The notes: generated from the letters alone by a model not told the origin. Numbered from the stretch's first letter, positions 25,439 to 34,345 are shown. The stretch: DNA of 42,135 nt from an uncultured Lachnospiraceae bacterium (GCA_902785055.1 CACZXG010000009.1:1-42135), one strand, 5' to 3'. Program-made: numbers and translations.

Positions 25439-27059
25439 GCAGTGTCACCTCCTTCATGGGCAGGGTAAAGGAAAATATACATCCGTGGGGGATGTTGTCG
25501 TCCAGCATGATCTCGCATCCGTGGGCACGGATGATGGACCGGCACAGGGCAAGTCCGAGGCCGAGGCTCCGCTTGGAATCCGTCACTTTTTTGCTCCCGC
25601 TGTAAAACATTGTGAATACGCTGTCTTTCTCTGAATCCGGAATGCCCGGGCCGTCATCGGCCACGATAACTTTGGCGCAGTCGCCCATGTTCACGCTGCT
25701 GATCCGGATCGTGGAGCCGGGAGGAGTGTACTGGATCGCGTTGTTGATCAGGTTGATGAGAACCTGCACGATCAGGCGTCCGTCCACGTCGATCAGGATC
25801 GTCTCTTCGGAGGGCTCCGCGATGATCGTATACTGGGAGGCCCTTCTGTCTATGTGCAGCAGCGCCTCTGATATGATGTCATCGAGGAGTTCGAGCTTGC
25901 GGTGAAGCTTCATGCTGCCGTCCTCGATGCGGCTGACGGCAAGAAGGTTTTCCACCAGACTGATCAGCCAGACAGAGTCATCATAAATATCAGTGTAGAG
26001 CCGCTGCCTCGTCTCTTCCTCGAAGCTGCTGCCCGAGCTTAAAAGATTGCTGGCATTTCCGGAGATGGATGTCAGCGGCGTGCGAAGATCATGGGAAATG
26101 GAGCGCAGAAGATCGGCCCTTAATCTCTCATTTCTGCGACGGAGCTCTGCCTCCTCCTTTTCTCTCTGGATCCGCTCTTTTTCGAGGGCCATGGAGCACT
26201 CACCGAGGATCGATACGATCAGCGAATGGTCGAACTGCCCGGGCTGTCCGGTCGGATCCATAGGATCTGCCTGTTCTTCTACGGGATCATATCCGGCTAC
26301 GGCGTATACGTGATCGTTGCTGCTCACCGGAAGAAAACGAAGGGGGCTTGACGGAAACATTGTGGTACCGTTTCCTGCCCGTTCATTCTTAAAAAAGACC
26401 CATCTGACGGCAGCCAGGCTCTTGTTGTCCGTCGGGATCTCCTTCGGAGAGGCTTCTCCGGGAGAAAAGAGCAGACAGGTCTCGGGGCCTCTGTTCCTGT
26501 CATACAGGTGTACCGGCTTGTTTGTGAGCTTGGTGAGCTGCCCGCCGGTGGTGCTGAGGATCTCATTGTAGTCGCTCAGCTTGTGGAGCTGGCTCGCTGT
26601 ATCGGACAGAAGCTTTGTGCGCGCGTACATCAGATCAGACTGTACTGCGATCGCTTTAAGCCTTGCTGCAATCGAACCCGCGATAAGAGAGACGATCAGC
26701 ATTACGACAAAGGTGACCGGGTACTCCGCGTCGTAGGCGTGCAGTGTGAACAACGGCTCTGTAAAGAAGAAGTTAAACACGATCATTGCTTCGAAGGAAA
26801 CAATGAAATTTGTTATGTAGCCGGTGACCAGCACTGCGGAGAGCAGAACCCCAAGTATATAGACGGAGATGATCGTCGCGTCCGAGAAGCCGAACCATCG
26901 GAACAGCATGCCGATGAGCGTACAGACTACGATTACGGCATTACAGATCAAAAAATCGAGGGCCGGGTTTCTGCTGCTTCTGGCGTTCCGGGGAATGATC
27001 GACGCTGCTCTGCGGCGAAGATCGTTGAGGCTTGAATCCGTGTTTTTTAGTTCAAACAT
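25431..27059 (-). CDS. kdpD: KdpD-like sensor histidine kinase lacking the N-terminal KdpD domain
   Basis: The 542-aa protein begins with about 34 polar residues, then four closely spaced membrane spans (about 35-150) of the DUF4118 type found in KdpD, a GAF-like region, a coiled coil and the kinase core. The phosphoacceptor is H323 in SISHDLRTPLTS; the ATPase shows NLINNAIQYT, DDGPGIP and LGLGLALC. Full-length KdpD has some 370 further N-terminal residues, with a Walker-type and a USP-like domain; these are missing. The start overlaps the ktrA end by 13 bases. It should sense K+ or ionic state at the membrane and phosphorylate the regulator next to it. Confidence 0.9.
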   Translation of the reverse strand: MFELKNTDSSLNDLRRRAASIIPRNARSSRNPALDFLICNAVIVVCTLIGMLFRWFGFSDATIISVYILGVLLSAVLVTGYITNFIVSFEAMIVFNFFFTEPLFTLHAYDAEYPVTFVVMLIVSLIAGSIAARLKAIAVQSDLMYARTKLLSDTASQLHKLSDYNEILSTTGGQLTKLTNKPVHLYDRNRGPETCLLFSPGEASPKEIPTDNKSLAAVRWVFFKNERAGNGTTMFPSSPLRFLPVSSNDHVYAVAGYDPVEEQADPMDPTGQPGQFDHSLIVSILGECSMALEKERIQREKEEAELRRRNERLRADLLRSISHDLRTPLTSISGNASNLLSSGSSFEEETRQRLYTDIYDDSVWLISLVENLLAVSRIEDGSMKLHRKLELLDDIISEALLHIDRRASQYTIIAEPSEETILIDVDGRLIVQVLINLINNAIQYTPPGSTIRISSVNMGDCAKVIVADDGPGIPDSEKDSVFTMFYSGSKKVTDSKRSLGLGLALCRSIIRAHGCEIMLDDNIPHGCIFSFTLPMKEVTLHE

Positions 27060-27691
27060 TTATTGATGTCCTTATTCTTTCCAATGACCATGAGAGTCTG
27101 GTTGCTTCGAAGAGGAGCATCGGGGTTAATGTCGGTGATCAGAAGTTCGCCCTGTTTGATCGCGAATACGTTGATCTTGTGCCTGCGCCGCAGATCCAGG
27201 GATACCAGACTCTTTCCTATCCAGTTGTCGGGGATCGAGATCTCATAGACCGCATATTCCTCGCTGAGAGGAGTGTAGTCTAAAATATGGTTTGAACTAT
27301 ATCGTATTGCGGTCCATTCGGCAAGTTGTCTTTCGGGATATATCACCTCATCGGCGCCGTTTCTTGCAAGGAACCGCGCGTGAACATCTCTTGCGGCTCT
27401 GGCAACTACGTGCTGCGCGCCCAGATCCTTTAGTAGCGCTGTGGTTTCCAGAGAGCTCTGAAAGTCGTCGCCGATCGCGACAATACAGACATCATAATTG
27501 CGGACGCCGAGGGTTTTCATAAAATCCGCGCGCGTGCTGTTGCCGATGAGGCCGTCCGTCACATAGGGAAGAACAGTATCGACCCGGTCTTCGCGGACGT
27601 CTATAGCCATGACCTGATGCCCCAGTTCATTGAGTTTTCTGGCGCAGTGCCTTCCGAATCTTCCAAGTCCTATAAGTAAGATTGTTTTCAT
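27047..27691 (-). CDS. ktrA: KtrA/TrkA-type K+ uptake regulatory subunit
   Basis: The 214-aa protein has an RCK_N domain with the nucleotide-binding motif GLGRFG at 8-13 and an acidic residue after the second strand (D27), and a C-terminal TrkA_C domain from about residue 135. The length fits a single RCK unit as in KtrA rather than the double TrkA. Such subunits form an octameric ring under the K+ channel and gate it according to bound ATP/ADP or NAD(H). GGAGG precedes the ATG. The channel gene ends 74 bases upstream, and the kinase gene overlaps its end, so the whole set is one transcript. Confidence 0.92.
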   Translation of the reverse strand: MKTILLIGLGRFGRHCARKLNELGHQVMAIDVREDRVDTVLPYVTDGLIGNSTRADFMKTLGVRNYDVCIVAIGDDFQSSLETTALLKDLGAQHVVARAARDVHARFLARNGADEVIYPERQLAEWTAIRYSSNHILDYTPLSEEYAVYEISIPDNWIGKSLVSLDLRRRHKINVFAIKQGELLITDINPDAPLRSNQTLMVIGKNKDINKCLN

Positions 27692-27765
27692 AGTAATACC
27701 TCCACTTTATACAGTATCCGCGAATAAGCGGAAAGCTGTTCGAGCAGGAATGCCAAAATGCAGTG

Positions 27766-29097
27766 TCATCCAACAGAGATATTCTCAAGAGGCATGCGCT
27801 GGTTGCGCATCCTGCGGGATGGAACGGCCGCGTAGATCAGGGTCAGTCCTCCGACTCTGCCAAAATACATCAAAAAGATCAGGATTCCCCGGGAGATAAG
27901 CCCCAGCTTAGGGGTGATCCCGAGGGTCAGCCCAACAGTTCCGATCGCGGAAGCCGCCTCAAACATGCAAGTGAGCAGGGGGAGGGATTCCACAAGGCTG
28001 ATGATCATGGAACTGACAGTGAACAGGATCAGATAGAGAGCGAAGATGGTCGCCGCTATTTTGACCGTCTGGTCGCTGATCCTTCGGGAAAAGGCGGAAG
28101 CCTCGTCCCTGTGGCGGAAGGTCCCGTTCGCGTTGAGGATCAGGACCGCAATGGTCGTGGTCTTCATGCCGCCGGCTGTGGAACCGGGGGATCCGCCGAT
28201 CAGCATCAGTGCGATGCTGAGAAGTTTCCCGGCGTCTGTAAATTCGTTGTAGTCCGTCGTGTTAAAACCGGCAGTTCTGGTAGTCACGGACTGAAACAGG
28301 GAAGCCAGGATCCTCTCTTTAAGAGGATATCCCTGGTATTCAATGATGAAAAACAAAATCGCGGGGATAAAGATCAGGATCGCCGTCGTGGTCAGGATCA
28401 GTTTGGTCTGCAGGCGGTATTTGTGGAGATGAGTCTTGTTCTTTCCAATATCGCTCCAGGTCCTGAAACCGAGACCGCCCACTACAATGAGAGTCATGAT
28501 CGTGAGGTTGACCGGAATACTTCCCGTGTATCCGGTGAGGGACGTAAACGGCTGATCCTTTCCCATCAGATCAAATCCTGCGTTGCAGAAAGCTGATACC
28601 GAATGGAAAATGGAATATAGAATACTCCTTGGCAGTGGATATTTCCGGAAGAAAATGGGGAAGAGAGTGATAACTCCCAGAAACTCCACTGCCAGGGTAC
28701 CCGACAGAATAAATAATGTATAGCGGACTATGCCGCCGATCTGATCAGCGGATACAGCATCTTTCATGATGCTTCGCTGAAACAGGCTGATCTTGCGCCC
28801 TGCCAGCATAGTGACGACAGTGGCGAGCGTGATCGTTCCCAGACCACCGATCTGGATCAGGAGAAGTATACAAAGCTGGCCGAAAAGAGACCAGTAGCGA
28901 AATGTATCGTGTACTACCAGGCCTGTGACACATACTGCGGATGTTGAGGTAAAAAGAGCGTCCCAAAACGGAGTCACAACGCCTTCCGCAGAAGAGACGG
29001 GCAGCATCAGCAGAAATGTGCCTGTCAGTATTACGGCCAGGAAACTTCCTATGATGATCTGGAAAGAAGAGATCCTAAGCTGTTTAGTTATACGCAT
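27766..29097 (-). CDS. ktrB: KtrB/TrkH-family K+ channel subunit
   Basis: The 443-aa protein contains four pore-type membrane repeats. The first selectivity loop is seen in TSTSAVCVTGL near residues 50-60, and later loops keep the single glycine, as in SAFCNAGFD, TTRTAGFN and ASAIGTVGL. The size fits KtrB. Together with the RCK subunit it takes up K+, often driven by Na+. GAGGAGG lies ahead of the ATG. A likely promoter is at 29124-29151, making this the first gene of the ktrB-ktrA-kdpD-kdpE run. Confidence 0.92.
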   Translation of the reverse strand: MRITKQLRISSFQIIIGSFLAVILTGTFLLMLPVSSAEGVVTPFWDALFTSTSAVCVTGLVVHDTFRYWSLFGQLCILLLIQIGGLGTITLATVVTMLAGRKISLFQRSIMKDAVSADQIGGIVRYTLFILSGTLAVEFLGVITLFPIFFRKYPLPRSILYSIFHSVSAFCNAGFDLMGKDQPFTSLTGYTGSIPVNLTIMTLIVVGGLGFRTWSDIGKNKTHLHKYRLQTKLILTTTAILIFIPAILFFIIEYQGYPLKERILASLFQSVTTRTAGFNTTDYNEFTDAGKLLSIALMLIGGSPGSTAGGMKTTTIAVLILNANGTFRHRDEASAFSRRISDQTVKIAATIFALYLILFTVSSMIISLVESLPLLTCMFEAASAIGTVGLTLGITPKLGLISRGILIFLMYFGRVGGLTLIYAAVPSRRMRNQRMPLENISVG

Positions 29098-29123
29098 GGC
29101 TGCCTCCTCTGTGTAGATCGGTC

Positions 29124-29151
29124 CTTTTATGTTTTTTTAGTTTACAGTCAA
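29124..29151 (-). promoter_or_regulatory. possible promoter of the K+ operon
   Basis: On the - strand TTGACT (29146-29151) is followed after 16 bases by TAAAAG (29124-29129), a weak -10. It lies between the terminator of the lipoprotein gene and ktrB. Weak core promoters are common where a regulator such as KdpE helps. Confidence 0.4.
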
Positions 29152-29216
29152 TGGCATAAAACGGGGATAAGGGTATTAAGAAAGATATAAAGATGATATA
29201 AAGATTGGAAGAATAC

Positions 29217-29252
29217 AAAAAAAGAAGCCGGGTTCCTGTGTGAACCCGGCTT
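29217..29252 (-). terminator. intrinsic terminator of the lipoprotein gene
   Basis: AAGCCGGGTTC (29225-29235) and GAACCCGGCTT (29242-29252) form a perfect 11-pair stem with a six-base loop. On the - strand it is followed by CTTTTTTT. It separates the lipoprotein gene from the K+ operon. Confidence 0.93.
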
Positions 29253-29281
29253 TTCGAAAATATGAACTTGTTATTGATGGA

Positions 29282-30070
29282 TCATTCCATATCTGCGGAG
29301 AACAGGATCTCTCCGAGCTTCTCGCCTTCTTCTTCGCTGACGCCCCACAAATTGTTCTGCTCGTCGATGATGCCGTAATGAACAACAATGTCCTGCGGCT
29401 CGGCATATTCGGGCTCTTCCAGATTTTCACGGATGATCTCGGCGATCTTGGTATAGATCAGGTTGTTGGCCTCTTCTTCGCTAAGACCTGCGATATCATC
29501 AGCGGTGACCTTCTCCTGCAGTTTAGTCGTGGCGCCTGCATACAGCCTCAGAGGCTCAATGGTAACAGTGACATCGTATCCGCCGTCTTCAGTGGGCACT
29601 GCGTCTCCGACAGTATATTTGGCCTTTGAAAAAGCTTCGCGCATAACTTCGGTGAAGTCAGCCTGAACTTCTTCACTCAGGCCGGCGTCGCTTGCGATAG
29701 CTGCTACAGCGCTCTGGATCGTGCTGTCACGCAGCTGGGCTTCTTCTCCCGCCGGAATGTCTGCCAGCTCGACAGAATGATCGTAATCGCCGGTGCACAT
29801 GATGTCCAGGACTGCCTTGACATAAGCCTTTGCATCCTCCGCAGTAGGAGCGTCAGTCTTCGGTGTTTCCGCCGCTGCAGTTTCTTCCTTTGCGGGCTCT
29901 GTCTCAGCCGGTGCCGCATCCGGAGCCTCTGCCTGCTCTTCCTGAACAGCTGCCGTTTCCTCAGCTTCTTTCTTGTTGCCTGAGCTGCTTCCGCCGCATC
30001 CGGTGAGTACAGACACGGACAGCATTGCGACCGCGACCAGAAGCGCGGTCAGTCTGAGTTTATTTTTCAT
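29282..30070 (-). CDS. secreted lipoprotein of unknown function
   Basis: The first 25 residues form a lipoprotein signal: KNK, a hydrophobic core and the lipobox LTGC with the acylated cysteine at 25. A flexible linker of about 50 residues rich in Ala, Glu, Pro and Thr follows (30-75). The mature domain (about 80-262) is acidic, with helix-rich and beta segments; the part AYVKAVLDIMCTGDYD resembles the start of extracytoplasmic domains in other clostridial lipoproteins. I cannot name a function. It has its own good promoter at 30135-30163 and its own terminator, so it is a single-gene unit between the PPK2 gene and the K+ operon. Confidence 0.85.
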   Translation of the reverse strand: MKNKLRLTALLVAVAMLSVSVLTGCGGSSSGNKKEAEETAAVQEEQAEAPDAAPAETEPAKEETAAAETPKTDAPTAEDAKAYVKAVLDIMCTGDYDHSVELADIPAGEEAQLRDSTIQSAVAAIASDAGLSEEVQADFTEVMREAFSKAKYTVGDAVPTEDGGYDVTVTIEPLRLYAGATTKLQEKVTADDIAGLSEEEANNLIYTKIAEIIRENLEEPEYAEPQDIVVHYGIIDEQNNLWGVSEEEGEKLGEILFSADME

Positions 30071-30134
30071 AGGTTCCTCCCTTCGGATCGGATGGCATAC
30101 AGAGCCCTCCGTCTGAACAAATAACTACAAGAAC

Positions 30135-30163
30135 AGTATATTGTAATCTTACTCTGCGGTCAA
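30135..30163 (-). promoter_or_regulatory. promoter of the lipoprotein gene
   Basis: On the - strand TTGACC (30158-30163) and TATACT (30135-30140) are separated by exactly 17 bases. The start codon is about 60 bases further on, behind GGGAGG. Confidence 0.8.
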
Positions 30164-30168
30164 AGACT

Positions 30169-31650
30169 TCACTCTTTTTCTTTGCAGGCCTTTCTCAGAG
30201 CTTCCACGACGATCTTCAGGGCCTTTATGCGGGCGTATTTCTTGTCATTGGATTCCAAAATATACCAGGGACCGAAAGTGGTGTTAGTCTTTTGGAGCAT
30301 CTCGTCGACAGCGCTCTCGTACTGGTCCCACTTCTCGCGGTTGCGCCAGTCTTCCTCAGTGATCTTCCACTGCTTTTCGGGGGTGTTCTGGCGGTCATTG
30401 AAGCGCTCGAGCTGTGTGTCTTTGTCGATCTGCACCCAGAATTTGATGATGACGGCGCCCCAGTCGGCCAGTTCCTTCTCAAATTCGTTCATTTCGTTGT
30501 AAGCACGCTGCCAGTCATTCTCGCTGCAGAAGCCTTCAATACGCTCTACCATGACGCGGCCGTACCAGGTACGGTCGAAGATTGCGATGTGGCCGTCCTT
30601 GGGAAGCCTGTTCCAGAACCTCCAGAGGAAGTGCCTGGACTTTTCATGAGGTTCGGGGCTGGCGATGGGATGAACTTCGTAGCCGCGGGGATCCAGGGCG
30701 CTGGTGATCCTCTTGATATTTCCGCCTTTGCCGGCTGCGTCCCAGCCCTCATAGGCAATAATGACCGGGATCTTCTTGCGGTAGAGTTCATTGTGCAGAT
30801 CTCTCAGTTCCTTCTGCAGACTATCCAGCTCCTTGTCGTATTCCTCTTTGGTTATAGTCTTGTCATCCAGAGATATTTCGGAGAGTTTGGGAATGGGGCT
30901 CAGGGGAAATATGTTCTGGCGGATCGGAGCGGCGAGAGAGTGGTTCTTGAGAGCAGTGTCAATGCCCTGGTTGAGGAAGCGCAGGACTTGCAGCTCCGCC
31001 CATTTCTTGTTGCTCGCGTCGATGATATACCAGGGGGCAGCCGCGCGGTCCGTGTCTTCCAGGTACTGCTCATATACGTCAAGGTATTCCTTGTAGTGCT
31101 TGTTCTCGTGCAGGTCATCGCTGATGACTCTCCAGCGGGTGTTCTTGTCCGCCATGAGGGCATTAAGGCGCCTTTCCTGCTCTTTTTTGCTGATGTGGAA
31201 GAAGAACTTCATCACCAGGTAGCCGTTGTCGGTGAGAGAGCGCTCAGCTGTATTGATGCTGCGGACCCGCTGCTTGTACTCATGCTCGTCGATCTCGCCT
31301 TCCATCAGCTGTGTGACGACCTCATTCATCCAGTAAGTGTCGAAAAATGTGAATTTGCCTGCCTCCGGGATCTCCAGCAGATATCTGTGAAGGAAGGGAT
31401 AGCGCTTTTCTTCTTCGGTCGGGGTAGCCATTGTCCGGACGCGGAAGAAGCGGGGGTCGATGCTCTTGATGACCCTGCCGATCACGCTTCCCTTGCCGGC
31501 GGCGCCCCAGCCCTCGAAGATGACTATTACGGGAAGCCTCGCGCTTTTGATCTCCATCTGATAGGAAGCCAGTCTCTCCTGTGCCTCCCTCAGTTCCTTT
31601 TTCAGTTCCTCTTCATCGGGCTCTACGGCTTTGACAAAATCTTTTAACAT
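30169..31650 (-). CDS. pap: two-domain PPK2-family polyphosphate:AMP phosphotransferase
   Basis: The 493-aa protein is made of two PPK2 domains. The first carries FEGWGAAGKGS near 45-55 and FDTYW; the second has YEGWDAAGKGG near 296-306 and FDRTWYGRV. The aspartate of GxDxxGKG and the arginine of the DRTWYGR motif, both used in catalysis, are present only in the second domain, as in known Pap enzymes. Such class II enzymes use polyphosphate to turn AMP into ADP in the cytoplasm. GAGGAGG precedes the ATG. The gene follows the ABC permease by 52 bases and probably shares its transcript. The link between the two is unclear. Confidence 0.9.
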   Translation of the reverse strand: MLKDFVKAVEPDEEELKKELREAQERLASYQMEIKSARLPVIVIFEGWGAAGKGSVIGRVIKSIDPRFFRVRTMATPTEEEKRYPFLHRYLLEIPEAGKFTFFDTYWMNEVVTQLMEGEIDEHEYKQRVRSINTAERSLTDNGYLVMKFFFHISKKEQERRLNALMADKNTRWRVISDDLHENKHYKEYLDVYEQYLEDTDRAAAPWYIIDASNKKWAELQVLRFLNQGIDTALKNHSLAAPIRQNIFPLSPIPKLSEISLDDKTITKEEYDKELDSLQKELRDLHNELYRKKIPVIIAYEGWDAAGKGGNIKRITSALDPRGYEVHPIASPEPHEKSRHFLWRFWNRLPKDGHIAIFDRTWYGRVMVERIEGFCSENDWQRAYNEMNEFEKELADWGAVIIKFWVQIDKDTQLERFNDRQNTPEKQWKITEEDWRNREKWDQYESAVDEMLQKTNTTFGPWYILESNDKKYARIKALKIVVEALRKACKEKE

Positions 31651-31702
31651 TTCGATACCTCCTCAATACTACTGTGATCCGGACACTCTCCGGTAAAAGC
31701 AC

Positions 31703-32695
31703 TTACCTGCGGTCGTTGTCAATAAATTCGAGGACAATGATGGATAAAACGGCAAAGATTACGGCGAACATCGCAAGGTGGGCCCAGCATGAGAAGATAT
31801 TGGCCTTGGTCATGGTATAGGCAGCTTCCTGCATTGCTTCGCCGCTGCGCGCCAGGATCTCTTCGAGCTGCCCGGCCTTTTCGATCTGCCAGAGGGCTTC
31901 CTTGAGCTCGGGACTGCTGTCCCTTATCCTGAAGATGGTATTCCAAAGGGTGACAGACTTGAGGGAGTTATAATCACCCTGGGCGCAAAGTGCCACAAGC
32001 CCGTATTTGCTGATAGTCAGGTTTGTCAGCCAGGCAGCGGGTCCGGAGAGAGTGAAGGCTCCGCCGGAGAAGACCAGCTGGAAGATCAGCATGAAGGGCA
32101 TGACTGTCATCGCTGTAGTCGTGGTATGCACGATGGAGGAGATGAACAGGGATGTGATATCCGACGCATAAGTGATCAGGAATATCGTGATCCAGATATC
32201 GAGCAGGAACCAGGGAGTGATGAATCCCTTGGTGGGAAATTTAATGCCGACGATCCTGCAGACAGACACTGTGATCAGTGCCTGCATGGCGCACAGGAAC
32301 ATCTGATAGATCAGGTGCGCGATCACATAGGATGAAATATGCATGCCGGATCTGTGCTCTCTCTTGATGATGGGACGCTCCCTGCACACCGACTGGATGG
32401 AGTTGAAGAAACCGTTCCAGATGCAGACGCAGGTAAGCGCGAGGGAACACTGGAACTGCCCCTCCATAGTTACGTACATGTTCTGTCCGACAACCAGCGC
32501 GATCAGAGCGGCGATCAGAGCGGACATGGGAAGGACCTTCCAGTCGTTCTGGAAGATAAACATGCGAAAATCTTTGCCCAGATAGATCGGGATCTGCGCA
32601 AGGCGGCCGCGGTGCCTTCCTGTCATGAGCTTGAAGGGGGAGCGGCGGGAAGAACTATTATTGGAAGAAACATTGGAGCTTGCTTCATTTTTCAT
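31703..32695 (-). CDS. ABC-2/ABCG-type transporter permease
   Basis: The 330-aa protein has a Ser/Asn-rich, polar N-terminus (1-40) and about six membrane spans. The first is preceded by an amphipathic stretch with FRMFIFQNDWK, and the reentrant-like part is near GFITPWFLLD. The segment CIWNGFFNSIQSVCRERPIIKREHRSG, broken here as CIWNGFFNSIQ and CRERPIIKREHRSG, is typical of ABCG-type permeases, in which an ERxxxxRE-like loop couples to the ATPase. Its start overlaps the end of the ATPase gene by four bases (ATGA), so the two are coupled. The exported compound is unknown. Confidence 0.87.
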   Translation of the reverse strand: MKNEASSNVSSNNSSSRRSPFKLMTGRHRGRLAQIPIYLGKDFRMFIFQNDWKVLPMSALIAALIALVVGQNMYVTMEGQFQCSLALTCVCIWNGFFNSIQSVCRERPIIKREHRSGMHISSYVIAHLIYQMFLCAMQALITVSVCRIVGIKFPTKGFITPWFLLDIWITIFLITYASDITSLFISSIVHTTTTAMTVMPFMLIFQLVFSGGAFTLSGPAAWLTNLTISKYGLVALCAQGDYNSLKSVTLWNTIFRIRDSSPELKEALWQIEKAGQLEEILARSGEAMQEAAYTMTKANIFSCWAHLAMFAVIFAVLSIIVLEFIDNDRR

Positions 32696-34032
32696 CGGGG
32701 ATCCACCTGCCTTTCCGCATATTTGAGCACGAATTCATCGGAGCGCCCTTCGCCTCCCTCATCTTTCTGATTGATCAGGCGAAGGATTCCCTCCATGGAA
32801 TTCTGGCCGAAAAACTCCCTCGCCTCCGCGATGCTGCCGTAGAAGGCAAGACGCCCTGTCCGCTTGGAATCCTTGGCGAGCACGATGACATCGTCGAACA
32901 GATCGGCGACACGGTCCGGGGTGTGCGTGATGACGATCACTATTTTGCCCTGGTCCGCTATGGAGCGCAGCCGGCGCATCAGATCTCTGGCGATGACACC
33001 GTCAAGACCGGAGTCGGGTTCATCCAGGACGAAGAGATAGGGGTCGGAAATATATTCCATAGCGATGGACAGACGCTTTCTCTGACCGCCGGAGAGCTTC
33101 TCGACAAGGCTCCCCTTGACAGAGGAGAGTCCGAACTGCTCGAGGATTTCACTTACCCGGCTTCCGATCTCGGAAAAGCCGGTGCTTGCCGGAAGACGAA
33201 GGAGAGCGGCGTCGTAAAGAGTTCTGTAGACCGTATCGTTGCTGCGGATCAGATCTGTCTGGGGAACGAATCCGATCGAGTATTTCATCTTGTCATATTT
33301 ATCGTAGACGTTCATGCCGTCTAGGAGAATCTCCGCGTTCGCCTTTTCATAACCGGTAACTGCGTTGATAAAGGTGGTCTTGCCTGCACCGGATCCGCCC
33401 AGCAGAAGGACCATGTGCCCGGCCGGCACGTTCATGAAGATCTCGCGCAGGAGATAGCGCTTGTCCAGGAAATTGCGGACTGTGCGGTCCTTGATCCTTA
33501 CCGCCAGACCTGAATCGGAAGTGTCCAGATTTTCATCGAGGGAGCGCAGGAGGTCGTCGTCAAGAATCGGGTCGAGGCCGTTATAGCGAAGGAGCGCTTT
33601 GCTTGGCGTGTACTTGTCATTGTAAGCCCATACAAGGCAGGGAATAAACTCTGCAAAGACCCACAGCCAGGCCCAGTTCTTGTTCACTTTCAGGTCGCCG
33701 CACAGATCTATACAGATCCTCGCTTTGTAGATCATACACACGATGCCGAAGAAAAGATTTAACAGTGCCAGATATTTGGCGGCTTCGATGTCTGGATTAA
33801 CGACATAACCTGCAAGCATGATCGGGTAGGTCAGGATCTCGAAGATCATAGCGATCTTGCCGTCCTCCTCTCTGTCCGCGCAGCGTCCCAGCCAGTATAT
33901 GCGGGCGCCGGGGATAAAGGCCCACCAGCCCTCTATATTAAACTTTTTAAAGATCTTCGAGAGACCGAAGGAGGCGACCAGCCACAAACAAAAGCTGATG
34001 GCGTCGAAAAAAGAAATATCAATTACCTGCAT
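32692..34032 (-). CDS. ABC transporter ATPase with N-terminal membrane domain
   Basis: The ATG at 34032 has GGAGGG ahead of it; the upstream frame is not protein-like. The first 150 of 446 residues hold about four membrane spans with WWAFIPGARIYWLG, resembling the DUF5684 type. An ABC ATPase follows: GGSGAGKTT near 211-219, signature LSGGQRKRLSIAMEY, Walker B FVLDEPDSGLD and the switch histidine in ITHTPD. The ATPase is of the ABCG sort and is paired with the permease encoded next. Most bacterial ABC-2 ATPases are soluble, so the fused membrane part is notable. An extended -10 promoter lies at 34126-34134. Confidence 0.88.
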   Translation of the reverse strand: MQVIDISFFDAISFCLWLVASFGLSKIFKKFNIEGWWAFIPGARIYWLGRCADREEDGKIAMIFEILTYPIMLAGYVVNPDIEAAKYLALLNLFFGIVCMIYKARICIDLCGDLKVNKNWAWLWVFAEFIPCLVWAYNDKYTPSKALLRYNGLDPILDDDLLRSLDENLDTSDSGLAVRIKDRTVRNFLDKRYLLREIFMNVPAGHMVLLLGGSGAGKTTFINAVTGYEKANAEILLDGMNVYDKYDKMKYSIGFVPQTDLIRSNDTVYRTLYDAALLRLPASTGFSEIGSRVSEILEQFGLSSVKGSLVEKLSGGQRKRLSIAMEYISDPYLFVLDEPDSGLDGVIARDLMRRLRSIADQGKIVIVITHTPDRVADLFDDVIVLAKDSKRTGRLAFYGSIAEAREFFGQNSMEGILRLINQKDEGGEGRSDEFVLKYAERQVDPR

Positions 34033-34125
34033 GGGATTCCCTCCTGCTGCTGTTTTATGAAAGCATGCGCCGGTCCCGGGCTGGCACATAGTACCGAACA
34101 GACGTTAATGCACATTCTTCTCTAC

Positions 34126-34134
34126 AGTATATCA
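34126..34134 (-). promoter_or_regulatory. extended -10 promoter of the ABC/PPK2 genes
   Basis: On the - strand the sequence reads TGATATACT, a TGn-extended -10 box. No good -35 box is seen 16-18 bases upstream. The leader to the ATG would be about 90 bases. Confidence 0.5.
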
Positions 34135-34172
34135 TGCCCGGTGGATATATAGTCTCTAAAAATAAATTCTTC

Positions 34173-34202
34173 TTGCCTTTAAACGGCATCCTGCCATATA
34201 AT
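34173..34202 (+). promoter_or_regulatory. promoter of tRNA-Ser
   Basis: TTGCCT at 34173-34178 and TATAAT at 34197-34202 are 18 bases apart. Transcription would start only a few bases before the tRNA. Confidence 0.8.
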
Positions 34203-34214
34203 GGATTGCGATAC

Positions 34215-34303
34215 GGAGGATTACTCAAGAGGTCGAAGAGGTCGCACTCGAAATGCGATAGGCCGCTAATACCGGCGCGTGGGTTCGAATCCCATGTCCT
34301 CCG
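34215..34303 (+). tRNA. tRNA-Ser (anticodon CGA)
   Basis: The acceptor arms GGAGGAT and GTCCTCC pair with one G-U, followed by discriminator G. The anticodon stem TCGCA/TGCGA encloses the loop CTCGAAA, giving anticodon CGA. A long variable arm (TAGGCCGC...GCGGC-like, about 20 bases) marks a class II tRNA, and the T arm GTGGG-TTCGAAT-CCCAT is regular. CCA is not encoded. It lies ahead of the dnaX block, as in many Bacillota. Confidence 0.95.
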
Positions 34304-34310
34304 CTCACAT

Positions 34311-34345
34311 ACCTGCTGCCTGTAAACGACAGCAGGTTTTTTGTT
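34311..34345 (+). terminator. intrinsic terminator of tRNA-Ser
   Basis: ACCTGCTG (34311-34318) and CAGCAGGT (34330-34337) form a perfect eight-pair stem, followed by TTTTTTGTT. Confidence 0.92.
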
